30,756 nucleotides of DNA from assembly GCA_009801015.1 (NCBI GenBank), contig VHZZ01006761.1:43179-73934 (forward strand), in the 5' to 3' direction. This DNA comes from Silene noctiflora. Taxonomy: Eukaryota; Streptophyta; Magnoliopsida; Caryophyllales; Caryophyllaceae. Shown here one piece after another: positions 1-10,364 of the stretch; within the stretch, counting starts at the first letter, position 1, and each line of letters starts with the position of its first letter. The notes beneath the pieces were generated by a model. The model worked only from the letters and a program-made list of their open reading frames with translations, was not told the DNA's origin and searched no databases. The position numbers and the translations under genes were made by a program.

Positions 1-826
1 ATGAATAAAGAGTGTTCAGCACAGAATTGATCAAAACCACACGCCCTGCATAGGAGAGTTTCCTAGCCCCAATGCTTCTAATTCTATTCACCATCTTTCT
101 ACAATGATATTGCATTCAGTTTTGGACAGTCTGCACGCCTGAATAGGAACTCCAAGATATCTGAATGGCATAGCCCCTTCAGAGAACCTTGCAATTTGTT
201 TGATGTCTTCCTTTACAGTTCCAGTCACACCATTATAAAAAACCTCAGACTTAGAACTATTCATGGACAGTCCAGAGGTTTGGGAAAAGGTAAAAAAGGC
301 TTTGAGGAGGAGCATAATAGATTGAACATTCCCCTTACAAAACATCAGTAAATCATCAGCAAACATAAGATGGTTTAGCTTTATCCCTTTGCATAGAGGA
401 TGATATTGAAAAGGCCAGTTGTCAGTAGCATAGGTAATCATACGAGTAAGATAGTCCATGCATAGGGTAAATAACAAAGGTAAAATAGGGTCACCTTGTC
501 GTAAACCCCTATCTCCCTTAAAGTACCCAAAATTACTACCATTCAAGCAAAGTGAGAATGAGGTAGTAGTCACACATGTCATAACCAGATGAGAGAAATG
601 TTCAGGAAACCCTAGATGTTTGAGCAGCTGTCGGACAAACCCCATTCTACTGTGTCATAGGCTTTCTGTAAGTCAATTTTGAAAAGGCATCTAGGAGATG
701 CTGATTTCCTATTATACATCTTGACTATATCCTGGCATATCAACACATTTTCAATAATAGATCTCCCCTTGATAAAGGCTCCTTGGTTTTCACTAACCAG
801 ATCAGGTAGCACAAGATTATAATTGA
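1..826 (-). pseudogene. Non-LTR (LINE, L1-type) reverse transcriptase, broken, runs off the left edge
   Basis: This is the reverse transcriptase of a plant L1-like LINE, read on the minus strand. The first part (812 to about 644) has the ENQGAFIKGR stretch and the KIDLQKAYDTVEW block. After a one-base loss in the C run at 640-643 (a G run on the coding strand) the frame moves to 645-88. That part has RGLRQGDP (residues 46-53) and the catalytic FADD box (95-98), so the active-site aspartates remain. A second one-base loss at about 91-97 gives a premature stop at 88. The other frame continues in good LINE-like coding (MVNRIRSIGARKLSYAGRVV) to base 1, so the 3' part lies outside the window. Similarity stops near 815-826, where the endonuclease half should be; this is the usual 5' truncation of LINEs, or a break by the neighbouring sequence. 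Family assignment is firm; the exact upstream edge is not. Confidence 0.9.
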
Positions 827-829
827 AAG

Positions 830-1686
830 CTTAGAATTTAATTAGAAGATTATATTTATGGAAAAAATAATACATTATTAGAAGAAAGTTTCACTCATTT
901 CCTTATTGAGATATATGAGTTTTGGAGGGAAACTAAGAGAATTTTTATTCTCTTAGTAATAAGGGGGATTAGTGCAAATTCTAGAGAAGTGGTTTAATTT
1001 ATCTAGAATTGATTGAAGCAAGTCTCTTGTGTGCTAGTTTGGTTTACAGGATTCGCATAATTGATAGGAAATTGTATACCTTTTATCATTTGCATGGTTT
1101 AATCGTGTGAGAATTGATCCTAGTCTAGATATCTTGGTCAAGTCCTTCATGATCATGTTTGATTTCCTCTCATAGTTTAATGGGTTGTTGATTAAGCTTG
1201 ATGTGTGCATATAAGTGGTTTAATTTGTATGCATGTCTATCTTGATATTGTGATATTGGGTGGATAGTCTTAAGAGAGTAAAAGAGTCTAACTTTACTAT
1301 TGTGTTGGTTGCTAAAAGGAGATTACACATAGTTCTCTCTCTTATTGAATTTCTTGCACTCTACTTGTTTTTTGAATTGCATCCTTGTCAAAGTTTCACC
1401 TTTTAGTTGTTTGTTACCATTTTCCTCACATGAAAACTTCCTTTTTATGTCAACCTTTGTTTACCCATTGTGAATACTCATAGTTTGTGCCTACTCTTAC
1501 TTGTTGAGGCTTAATTGCATCATTAGCAATCTTTAATAGTCGTCTTTAGTCAAAATCGAGTCTTAGCTTGTACGTCCTTACTTGTGGGTTTGACCCTAAA
1601 TTACGATTATATTACCCTTGCTTTAGAGTAGTTTAGAGTCTAGTTAAGAAACAAATTATTAATTTGGTAGAGTAATTTGCATAATT
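830..1686. other. AT-rich, gene-free stretch; possible old LTR fragment
   Basis: No coding signal is seen on either strand. The right part (about 1570-1686), with GTGGGTTTGACCC followed by AT-rich sequence, resembles the U5 end of large gypsy (Tat/Ogre/Athila-type) LTRs. A comparable CTGTGGATTCGACCCC lies near the end of the solo LTR at 8531-10188. No TG start, PBS or TSD could be fixed, so this is only a suggestion. It was cut by the insertion of element 1 at 1687-1691; its continuation resumes at 12683. Confidence 0.35.
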
Positions 1687-1801
1687 AACGATGTAATACT
1701 CGCCCTATTGGGGGACCCGTTGACTGAACGTAGGTATCTTTGACCATGTTAGACCCTTTGGTAAAGATGGAGTTAGAGTTACCTTGTGTTTAAGACCTAG
1801 A

Positions 1802-1891
1802 ACTCGACCTAGTAAGGGTCACTCGGTCGAGTGCTGGGACACTCGACCAAGTGCGGTGTACTCGGTCGAGTATGTCGGTACTCGACCGAGT
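1802..1891. promoter_or_regulatory. Palindrome array, 5' LTR of element 1 (5 units)
   Basis: Units of ACTCG(AC/GT)CGAGT start at 1802, 1821, 1841, 1860 and 1880, a spacing of 19-20 bp. Three are exact; 1802 and 1841 have one mismatch. The array lies in U3, just upstream of an AT-rich TAATATAAT block at about 1909, so an enhancer role is inferred. Confidence 0.75.
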
Positions 1892-3093
1892 GCATGAACG
1901 ACAACGTAATATAATGTTACACATAAGTCATAACCTGGAATCATTCATTTCATTTCTTCTTTTCGCAAAACCAAAAATCAGAACAACTTCTCCCTCTACC
2001 TCTGTAACACCCCTACTTACCAAGGAAGCCTGTGCTAGACCTTTCCTAGCAACCAAGGGTGCTACCTTCTCGGTTACCCGTGGTAAGTACATATCAAACA
2101 GACCATAAAGAAACAACACTTTATTAATTATATTTTATGTTGACAAAACATACAACGCTACATCACTGTACTAGTACAACTGTGGACTCTAACATAGCTA
2201 TACTGATAACTGCGTCAACGATCTCCCATCCCTAAACATGATCATCACAGACAAGCATCCAATACGACAACTACACCTGTAAGCCAACCTGCTCACCATC
2301 CCCGAATGGATCATCACAGTTTTACAAACAACACCGGGTCAGTCAACTGAACAGCTATATACAGTAAACAATGTAACAAAATGTAATAGTACAACACCAC
2401 CATCACCACCATCACCACGCCGTATAACAAGTAACCGACTACACACCGAAGTATGTAGCTCTGCCAGTGGAAGACCACAACCAACCACCTAAACCACCCA
2501 CAATAACCCAAGTCCCTTAATGTGCACATCCCTCCTACGCTGAGAGAACGCAGGAGGCGAACAATGGGGGTGAGACCGCCTCTTACAATGACTCACAAAC
2601 AATATCACAATCACAATACCGATCACACCCAACCCAAACATCCACCACACCAACTCCGCCATCACAACATCATCACAATCATATAAACATATCACAAGGC
2701 ACAGTGCAATACCGTCACATTAATGCGCATACAATTATACAGTCAACTGAGTAGGAAATCCTACCTGTAGCGCATTCCAAGTAGCATCAATCATCAGTTC
2801 AATCATACGAGCATCACATACCAATATTAACACCTATAAAAATGGTACGACTCAATTACGTACAGTCACAACCCTAACCCCAAGACATACAGACGGTGAC
2901 GGTGACTTACCTTATCGTACGATTGGCTGACTAGGTCGGACTCGGCGTAAACTTCCATTACCGTGATAGTCTCCTAGGCATATGCTAGCAAGGTGAGAGA
3001 TGAGTAGTAGTGGAATATGTGTCGATTTAGGGTTTTGGGGAAGAAGAGAGAAAAGAAAGAAATAAGAAAAACGATTCCGAAATTCTGACTTAC

Positions 3094-3112
3094 GCGTAAT
3101 ATATTATTACGC
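3094..3112. promoter_or_regulatory. AT-rich perfect inverted repeat next to the palindrome array
   Basis: GCGTAATA and TATTACGC form 8-bp arms around a 3-bp centre, 12 bp from the array in solo LTR A. A similar but wobbly version is at 6048-6070 in solo LTR B. Decayed forms are near 1906-1921 and 11605-11621. It occupies the place expected for a core promoter. Confidence 0.45.
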
Positions 3113-3124
3113 TGACAACGACGC

Positions 3125-3213
3125 ACTCGATCGAGTGCCAACACACTCGACCGAGTTCCCTGCACTCGGTCGAGTGCACCACACTCGAACGAGTGTCACT
3201 CACTAGGTCAAGT
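3125..3213. promoter_or_regulatory. Palindrome array, solo LTR A (5 units)
   Basis: Units start at 3125, 3145, 3164, 3183 and 3202 (spacings 20, 19, 19, 19). The 3145 and 3164 units are exact, one in each orientation; the rest have one or more changes. Position and spacing match the array of solo LTR B (6081-6169). Confidence 0.75.
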
Positions 3214-4310
3214 CCAAAGCTAAACAACTACTTCGTCTTGACGATTAAGGTCACATTAGTCAACTATGGTCAGTCAACGAGTCCTCTTAAGGGACGGGTA
3301 TTACAACCTCCTTCCACCATACCACTTGTTGAGCCTTCACCTAGGAGACCACCATAGGAGTGGATTTGCGCATCGGTTTCGGTCTAGTCATCAGTCCATC
3401 GAGTAAGGTAAGTCATTGTCACCATCTGTGGGTTTTGGTTGGGGTTATGGTCGTTTGTAATCTAGTCACACCGCTGTTGTAGGTGTCGATAGCGGTCTTC
3501 CATGTGCATGTGTGTGATGATGATCAGTGTTTCTTGGATTCGCTAGAGGTACGGTTTCCCTAGTCAGTTGCTGTTTAATTGATATACAATATAATGTGAC
3601 GGTCTTGTATGGTTATTGTGTGATTGAGAATTACTGTGTTGGCTATTGGTTGTTGTTGTGGAGACATTTTCGGGAGATGTTTCCAACCCCATATTCGCCT
3701 CTTGTGGCTCCCGTCTAAAGGGGAATGTGCACATTAATGATCCGGGTTCGCTCGTTGCGATGAGCGGGGATTTTAGGGTAAGGCTGCGGTCCCCACTGGG
3801 CTGTGGATTACCTGTTACGATGGGTATTTTGGCAGGGCTACACACATTGGTGTGTAATCGGTTACTGGATACTATGGAGTATGGAGGAATGACTGATACA
3901 GTGTATTTGGAAGTGTATTGTATTATATGCCTATGTTGTTATATTTGTTATTCAGTTGACTGACCCCGTTTATTGTTTTCAAACTGTGATGATCCATTCG
4001 GGGATGCTGAGCAGAATGACTTTGAGGTTTAGTATGAATGTATGGATGCTATCTTGGTGTATGCTGCGGGTTGGAAGGCCGTATGACATAGAGATGCTCG
4101 AAGGCGATAATTGTGTCACCAGTTATACCTTTTCTTATTTTGTGTAGTAGAGTTTTACCTTGTCTTCAGCTGTAAAGTTGTAAAGTATATACTAAATATT
4201 CTTGAATGGTCTATTTGATATACTTACCTCGGGAAACCGAGATGGTAGCGACCTTATCTTATAGGGAAGGTCTTGTTAAGGCTTCTTGGAAGAATGAGGG
4301 TATTACAAAG

Positions 4311-4322
4311 TGGTATCAGAGC
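4311..4322 (+). other. Primer-binding site of element 1
   Basis: TGGTATCAGAGC is complementary to the 3' end of initiator tRNA-Met and starts 3 bp after the LTR end. It is followed by GACGATTTTGGAACC, which is shared with element 2 and, reversed, with element 3. Confidence 0.9.
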
Positions 4323-4953
4323 GACGATTTTGGAACCTGTAACCAATGAACCTAATGAACATAGGATGTCAATTAAAATGAACCCGGTGTATGTATGTAG
4401 GGAGCCCTTATGTTTGGTTTTGGGTGAGAAGACGCCCTCATTCATGAATCCCTGCCCTAATATGATTAAGCCAGTAACCTCGGGGTGGGATGTTGAGTAG
4501 GAACTACGTGTGTATTTGTGTGCTGAAGGTGATTTAAGTGCGTGCGGTTATGTCTAGTTGGTGTAAAAGTGATATGGGTATGTGGTGTGAATGATGTATG
4601 GCCAAGAATATGGTTGATGGACTGTTTTCTTTGCATGAGTAGTTGGTAATGAAGTATGCGGATGTAATATAAACATTATATGTTTGCACAAGTCTTGAGT
4701 ATGATGCTATAATGTGTAGTCGTGTGTTTTGAGTCGGGAGTTAAGGCGGTCTATAATATGGTATAAGTCGAGTTGGAATGCTGTAAGTGAGTCTAGTCGC
4801 GTGCTTAATAGCGATGTGTGTATTTTTGGCAGTGTCGCAAGTAGAACTAGTTAGTGACGAGTTCTATGACGCTTCTTGGACTCCGAACGACGTTTTGTAT
4901 TACAAGAACGCTGATGTTGTAGACGTAAATCGTTTTCCTTGACTTTTTGGGAA
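4323..4953 (+). other. Leader of element 1, no gene
   Basis: The first 80 bases match the leader of element 2 (19314-19381), including an ATGAACCCGG stretch. The rest is GT-rich on the plus strand and shows no coding signal. It leads into the palindrome array that starts at 4954. Confidence 0.6.
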
Positions 4954-4966
4954 ACTCGACCGAGTT

Positions 4967-6252
4967 TGTAACACCCCTACTTACTAATGAGCCTTAGCTA
5001 GGCATTCCCTGATAACCAAAGATGCTACCATCTTGGTTACCTGAGATAAGTATATCAAATTGATCATCCCATAATAAATATTAAATACATTACAAGTTTA
5101 CAACGAAGATTGAAAGACAACTCAATTATACATATTAAAAGACTAATACAACTGAAGACTCTTCTACCACTACAGGCGTCTCTACGTCAGGCGATCTGCC
5201 AACCCAAAGAAAGCACCAAGCAGCAAAGCATCATAAAATCAAGTAAACCTGCAAATCATCCTGCTCACCAACCCCGAATGGATTACCACAGTTTTGAAAA
5301 CATAAACGGGGTCAGTCAACTGTATAATAATATAATATAATAACAAACGTTATCATTCACAGTGACCGAGATCAACATCTCCAATCTCCATAGTAACCAG
5401 TAACCGACTACACACCAAGGTGTATAGCATTGCCAGATTACCCATCGTAACAGGTAATCCCCGCCGCCAGTGGGGACCACATCCGTACCACCTAAACCCC
5501 GCTCATCGCAATGAGCGAACTCAAGTCCATTAATGTGCACATCCCCCTTGCGTCGAGAAACACAAGAGACGAACAATGGGGGTGAGACCATCTCTCGCAA
5601 TGGCTCACTAACCAATACCAGTATCAATATCCATATCAATACCAGAACATCCACATAACTCAATCATAAGGTAATAACAAACATCGTCACATTATACACA
5701 TACTGTTATACAATCAACTGAGTAAGGAAAACCCTACTTAGACAACAATCCAAGAAGCACCGATCAACGCATACATGAACATGGAACATCGCTATCGACA
5801 CCTACAACAATGGTACAACCATATTATATACAACCATAACCCTACCAAAACCTACAGATGGCGACGATGGCTTACCTTATAAGAAGAACGGTTGACTAGA
5901 CTGGAATCGACGCACACATCCATTCCCATGGTGGTCTCCTAGGTAGAGTCTTGAAAGATAGATAGGGAGGTGAAAGGTAGGGGGATAGGTGTTCTGATTT
6001 TAGGGTTGCGAAAAAAAAAGAAGTGAAATGATTTTGAGTTATAACTTCCGCGTAATATTATATTATGCGGTCATTCGTGCACTCGGTCGAGTACCAACAT
6101 ACTCTATCGAGTCAGCCGTACTCGATCGAGTGCCCCACACTCGACCGAGTGTCTCATACTAGGTCGAGCTCTTGTGTCTATAACAACGAGTCTAACATGG
6201 TCAAAGGTACTTAAGGTCAGTCCATGGATCCCCCAATGGGACGATTATTATA
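4967..6252 (-). repeat. Solo LTR B (chromovirus, reverse orientation) in the element 1 leader
   Basis: The 1286-bp LTR runs TGTAACACCC...GATTATTATA on the plus strand and is flanked by GAGTT (4962-4966 and 6253-6257). It resembles solo LTR A throughout: U5-like start, CATTAATGTGCACATCCCCC block near 5530, and array at the right end. It has no internal region. Open frames inside it, such as 5316-5663 on the minus strand, show no known domain and I take them as chance. Confidence 0.92.
6081..6169. promoter_or_regulatory. Palindrome array, solo LTR B (5 units)
   Basis: Units start at 6081, 6101, 6120, 6139 and 6158 (spacings 20, 19, 19, 19), the same pattern as solo LTR A. The units at 6081 and 6139 are exact. 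The inverted AT-rich block 6048-6070 lies 10 bp away. Confidence 0.75.
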
Positions 6253-6614
6253 GAGTTGTCACTACTCGACGGAGTTCAAAGGGTACTCGACCGAGTTCGT
6301 GTAAAGCAGAACTAAGTTGAATCTGCCAAATATCAAAACTCAACCGAGTACCTGACACTCGACCGAGTATGGGATACTCGACCGAGTGTGACTCGTACTC
6401 GACTAAGTGCCCCTGTATACCCAGAAATCGCGTTTTACAAAACTGGCTATCTATATGTTCTTTTCTTTTCTTATTTCGGCATAACACTTATTTGCAAACA
6501 CTCAAACACTCTCAAACTAATTTTCTCTATCAAAAGCTTAAGGAACCTTGTGCTTCTACTCCTTTAATCCGCTTTTGTTCATCCTCTTCTTTGATTTCTC
6601 ATCCAACTTGCAAG

Positions 6615-7027
6615 GTAATATCACTTGAACTTTTTCATTATGCTTTAGGTAGAAAGTATCAATTAGAAACTGAAAAATTTGATTTTTATGCCTTAGAATC
6701 AAGCTATAGGTGACAGATTTCAATGAAACTTGCTTTAGCTCTTGTTATTGATGCTAGGAACTATGATTTTGAGCCCAAATTTTGTAGAATTTGACCCCGA
6801 AATTTCTAGGATTTGCCCCCAAATTTTTATTTTTGCCACTCCAAATCCTCTTTTAAGGTTGAGAAAGACTATAAGGTGCTAATACTATCATATTTTTCAC
6901 TTGATTTTGAATATTTTGAGCGAAAAATCCGTCTTAAAGCTTCACCTTTTGAGTAAACTGAAACCTGAACATCTCTTTTGTTCTAATCTTATGAGTTAGA
7001 AATATTTGTTAAACCGTGTTGTTACAG
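6615..7027 (+). other. Putative intron in the leader of the element 1 gene
   Basis: A good donor, CAAG|GTAATA at 6614/6615, and an acceptor, TTGTTACAG at 7027, bracket 413 bp of T-rich, non-coding sequence. The ATG of the gene follows at 7029. The stretch just upstream of the donor (about 6440-6614) is pyrimidine-rich, as in a plant 5' UTR. This is inference from splice consensus only. Confidence 0.45.
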
Positions 7028-9001
7028 TATGCCGAGATCCGTCGCCGCTAAACCAACAAACAAGAGGACCCGAACAGGTGTCGCCGCCGAGCGAGGCCAA
7101 GGGAGCCAAGGGCCTACGGTTCCCGCTGTGTCTTAATACCCGACTGTTGTGTTTGCTGATTTCAAGCAAAGTGAATTTTTTGTATCATTGATGACCCATA
7201 CCTTGAGGGCAACTCGGTGTGTGGATGTGAGTATCTTAGAGGATTTGGGCATTGAGTTAGATATGAGGCACATGTTTGAGACCTTGGGTATGTTGGGGTT
7301 GTATCGGCTTCGTAAGCACTCTTACGAGTCCTTGACCTTGGAGTTTATGAGCTCCTACTCTTATGATGAGGATGGTGAAACTATTAGGCTTAGGTTAATA
7401 AACACTAACTTTTGTCTGACCATGGATGATATAGCGGAGCAGCTGGGGTTGGAGAAGGCCACCTCGGACCATTATCTTGATGTAGCAAAGGAGTGTGGGG
7501 CAAGTGGTTATCTTTAGTTTCTCACCGGTACGACATCAAATGTTAGTGCCATGTTGATTAACGATGTGCAGCATGTGACCTTGAGGATCTTCCTTTGGAT
7601 GATGACTTGTCTACTCTATGGGAGGAGTGATGTGAGCAAGTTGAATTTCCATGAGGTAATGTTGTTGATGTCGTATCTGAAACCGAAGCGGGAGGAGCAG
7701 TTCTACTACAGTGCCCCTGCCATAGTGTGTGCTAGCTTAGCACATATGGCTCAGTCCCCACATTGTCACCTTATTTATGGTGCTATCCTGACCCGCTTGG
7801 CTCAAAGGTTGGCCAACTGTGAGCCTTCTCCCGAGTTCCCTACAATGTTCAAGAGTGTACCTACGATGGATAAGGACTACTTCTTACACCAGAAGTGGTT
7901 GAGGGTGCTTAGTGACGGAAGTTTGGCTTGGAGGGTTAGGGGGGGTGAGATGGATGAGGCTACCCGACGCGGCCAACCTACCCGAGACCAACCATCTAGA
8001 TGAGTGTACTAATTACATGGCTCCGCCCCATCAGACCTACCTCATACCGGAGCATGTGCTTCAGGAGATGCAGGAGCCTACCTTACCTACTAGCCGTAGG
8101 AAGGCGGCCCAATAGGGCAGGGAGGCTAGGGGACCGAGAGTGGTGAGGGAGGTGGCAAAAGAGACCTCGTACGTGCAACCTAGTGCACCTCAGTACCAGT
8201 ACTCGGGAAACCTACAGTCCATGATTCCAGGATGCAGGTGAGTGAGCTGACAGAGAGGTTGTCCAACACTTTGGTGTTGCGCAACATGCAAGAGATGACA
8301 CACCGCCAGGATGTAGGGACAGACCTAGTACATCTGGTGTGGTGGAGAGGACTCGGGGATGATAGTGGTATCTTCCATTACTATGGAGTGGATCGGTCTT
8401 CTTGGGAGTGCCGGAGAGTTATGAGCGGGGGTGCCTTGTCGGTCCATGAGGAGCTAACCAGGGGAGTCAGATGGACTCAGAAGGGAGATGGGTAGGAGGT
8501 GGTGCGCAACAGGGCTATGGTAGAGCTTATTGATGTGTCTAATATTTATATGATTTTACCCCCATAATTAGCTCGGTTTTACATGTTATTTGCACTAATT
8601 GTAGTGTTTATTTGACCTAATTCCGTGTTCTAGATATATTGCTCGTGTTTAGTATGTTTTGTAATATAGCTTTTAGTAGCCATTTCCTGTCAAATAAGCA
8701 AGTATCGAGGTCACGAGGCTAAGTGGAGCTAAGATGGATCATGCAAGCAAAATAAGATGGATTATGGAAGTAAATGACCCAAATGCAAAATCATCCACCA
8801 ATAAATGACAAATGTAAACAATTGAGAAATGAAACCCAAAAGGAAGTCCAAGTAACACATGTGGAAAATGCAACTTAGGATCCCTCAAAGATTCCACAAA
8901 AATGCATTTACCCGGGTGATTAAAGGAGCTTTAAGACACCAACATTGGATTCCTGGGCCGTTAAATATAGCCTTAAAGCCATATACCGGAAATCACACGT
9001 C

Positions 9002-9034
9002 TCCGATTGGGGTGGCCTGTCCCCGATCGGGGTG
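9002..9034. promoter_or_regulatory. Pair of CCGATCGG-type palindromes, 20 bp apart, in solo LTR C
   Basis: The perfect 12-bp palindrome CCCCGATCGGGG lies at 9021-9032. A one-base variant (TCCGATTGGGGTG) lies exactly 20 bp upstream. The pair sits about 40 bp before the TATA box at 9074. Confidence 0.5.
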
Positions 9035-9073
9035 AGCTTGATGTGGATTATGAGCGTTTCACTCCTAAACTAC

Positions 9074-9080
9074 TATATAA
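9074..9080 (+). promoter_or_regulatory. TATA box of solo LTR C
   Basis: TATATAAGG, about 545 bp into the LTR, is the best promoter candidate. Transcription would start near 9105, defining the U3/R border. Confidence 0.55.
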
Positions 9081-10364
9081 GGAGATCTTAAGCCCCGACC
9101 TTAGGCATCAAATCTTATCATTTCTCATAGCATTCCACATTTTCTTAGCTTATTTTCTCTTTAGTTTTCCTCTTACAATTTTAGAAATTAGAATAAGTTA
9201 CATTTGTAATCACACTTAATCTTTTAGTTCTTATTTCAATACAAGTTTCTTTGGCTCTACATTGTTCTTCAATTTCCAGTTGCAATATCATTTCGGTAAT
9301 CCTTACATTCTAGTTTTTACATTGTTATTTCATTTGTTATTTTCATTAAGTTATTTTTATCTATGCATATGTTAATAAGTGATTTGTTATTTCCATTTAT
9401 TTTATAATAAGTTTATGTCATCTAGTTTGTTACATTTATCATTTACATTCTTCATTTGCATTTCATTAGTAATTTATATTCTAGTTTATTTTAATTAGTT
9501 TAGTTTACATTTACTTTCCTTATTTCCCTTTTAATTATTATAATCATTTCATTATGTTTATGCAATTCATTTCATATTTAGGCTTTGTTATTTACATTAT
9601 GAGTGAGTAGATTTATTTTGTCTAGGGAATGAGTGGAGTCATTCATTAGTTATTATTTTATCATGTTAGATTAGAATGTTGTGATATTGCATAAATGTTT
9701 CTACACATGTTTGTTTTGTTTTGTTAATCTTAGTTTATTGATCACAAACTTTGGTTAAATGTGTTAATACATTCTATAAGTCGAGAGGCACAGATTTGTA
9801 TTAGACTAAGCATGTTTTAGTAGACCTACCTAACCATAGCGAAGGTTCGTTATGACCCGATCTAAGGTCGACAATAATATCGAGAGGTGGTTGTCTATAG
9901 GCCTAGACATTTATTTTTGTTATTGCAATTCTAGTTTAACATGAGTTGTATTTTCTATGCATGTGTCACCCGACTCCCCTAGACTCTTTTATTAATATTG
10001 TTTTTACATCACTTTTATTAAATGTTATAACCAAACCCAAGAAAAAGATAACTCGACCTTGATAAAAACCTATTCATAGCAACTCGTAAAGCACATTCGT
10101 TTCTCTGTGGATTCGACCCCTACTTACTACATTAATTTGTTGCCAAGTCTAGGGACTTATTTTTGTTTGGTGTGCGATAGACCTATCACTTATGATGTAG
10201 ATGGATCATCCGGTGCCGGAAATGAGGAAGCTATCAATGATGATGCGGGGAAACTACCCTTGGTATCCTCTTCATGTTATCTTGTTTATTTTGTCGAACT
10301 TCTTTCAGATTTAGTACCTTTGTGGCACATAAATTTTATGTGTGGTTGTTGTATTCGGCCATAA

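Larger units (their letters stand above)
2003..3305 (-). repeat. Solo LTR A (chromovirus, reverse orientation) inside the 5' LTR of element 1
   Basis: The 1303-bp LTR runs TGTAACACCC...GGGTATTACA on the plus strand and is flanked by the duplication ACCTC (1998-2002 and 3306-3310). The host LTR resumes exactly after it, as shown by the uninterrupted copy near 11700. Compared with the LTR of element 1 it lies in reverse: its U3 array is at the right (3125-3213) and its U5-like end at the left. No internal region remains, so it arose by recombination between the two LTRs of an inserted element. A CAC/ACC-rich microsatellite sits at about 2393-2419. Confidence 0.92.
1692..4307 (+). repeat. 5' LTR of element 1 (split by a solo LTR)
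   Basis: The LTR starts TGTAATACTCG at 1692 and ends GGGTATTACA at 4307. Without the nested solo LTR and one copy of its duplication it is about 1308 bp, matching the 1305-bp 3' LTR at 11373-12677. The two LTRs differ at many scattered positions, so the insertion is not recent. Differences include one 20-bp unit missing here from the palindrome array and about 25 bp near 4248-4272 that the 3' copy lacks. Open frames inside it (for example 3646-3963) have no recognisable domain and I regard them as chance. Confidence 0.88.
4954..6408. promoter_or_regulatory. Leader palindrome array of element 1, split by solo LTR B
   Basis: Units start at 4954, then after the nested solo LTR at 6264, 6285, 6338, 6357, 6376 and 6397. 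The duplicated GAGTT at 4962-4966 overlaps the right arm of the 4954 unit, so solo LTR B integrated inside a motif. With the insertion removed, the distance from 4954 to 6264 is 19 bp, the normal period. The array is internal to the element, between PBS and gene, not in an LTR. Confidence 0.7.
8531..10188 (+). repeat. Solo LTR C (Tat/Athila/Ogre-like gypsy) inside the ORF1-like gene
   Basis: The 1658-bp LTR begins TGATGTGTCTAA and ends GCGATAGACCTATCA. It is flanked by the duplication CTTAT (8526-8530 and 10189-10193). It is plus oriented: a TATATAA box at 9074-9080 is followed by long T-rich U5 and a CTGTGGATTCGACCCC stretch near 10104. It shares nothing with the chromovirus LTRs of the window. 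Removing it and one duplication copy reconnects the gene on both sides in one frame. Length and terminal sequences suit Tat/Athila/Ogre lineages, but without internal sequence the lineage stays open. Confidence 0.9.
7029..10364 (+). pseudogene. ATHILA ORF-1-like gene of element 1, broken and split by a solo LTR
   Basis: The ATG at 7029 opens MPRSVAAKPTNKRTRT, a basic N-terminus. In-frame stops follow at 7134 (TAA) and 7515 (TAG), but the frame stays coding to about 7930. Residues from 7149 on (LGLYRLRKHSYESLTLEFMS, then a stretch ending DDIAEQLGLE) resemble the ATHILA ORF-1 family, a gag-region protein of plant gypsy elements. A frameshift in the G run near 7938 moves coding to the next frame (PDAANLPETNHLDE), with a stop at 8113. 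Another shift near 8230 leads to 8232-8495, which contains a short coiled-coil-like stretch. Solo LTR C then splits the gene. After it, DVDGSSGAGNEEAINDD continues in frame and the frame closes at 10364. No zinc knuckle, protease or polymerase is present. Family is likely, function in this element unknown. Confidence 0.6.

Noticed and set aside
830..1686. A defined LTR with borders
   Set aside because: U5-like sequence at the right end is suggestive, but I could not find a start, a duplication or a PBS.
2393..2419. CAC/ACC-rich microsatellite
   Set aside because: Short, imperfect and inside solo LTR A; ordinary simple sequence.
3564..3963. Open frames of about 90-105 residues in the 5' LTR of element 1
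   Set aside because: They lie in LTR sequence, overlap on opposite strands, have no domain, and are not kept in the 3' LTR.
4311..4322. tRNA-like sequence TGGTATCAGAGC as part of a tRNA gene
   Set aside because: Only 12 bp match the end of initiator tRNA-Met and no cloverleaf surrounds them. The place just after an LTR defines a primer-binding site; the same holds at 14810, 17858 and 19302.
5316..5663. 115-residue minus-strand frame in solo LTR B
   Set aside because: Related LTRs do not keep the frame; hydrophobic composition follows from the GT-rich strand.
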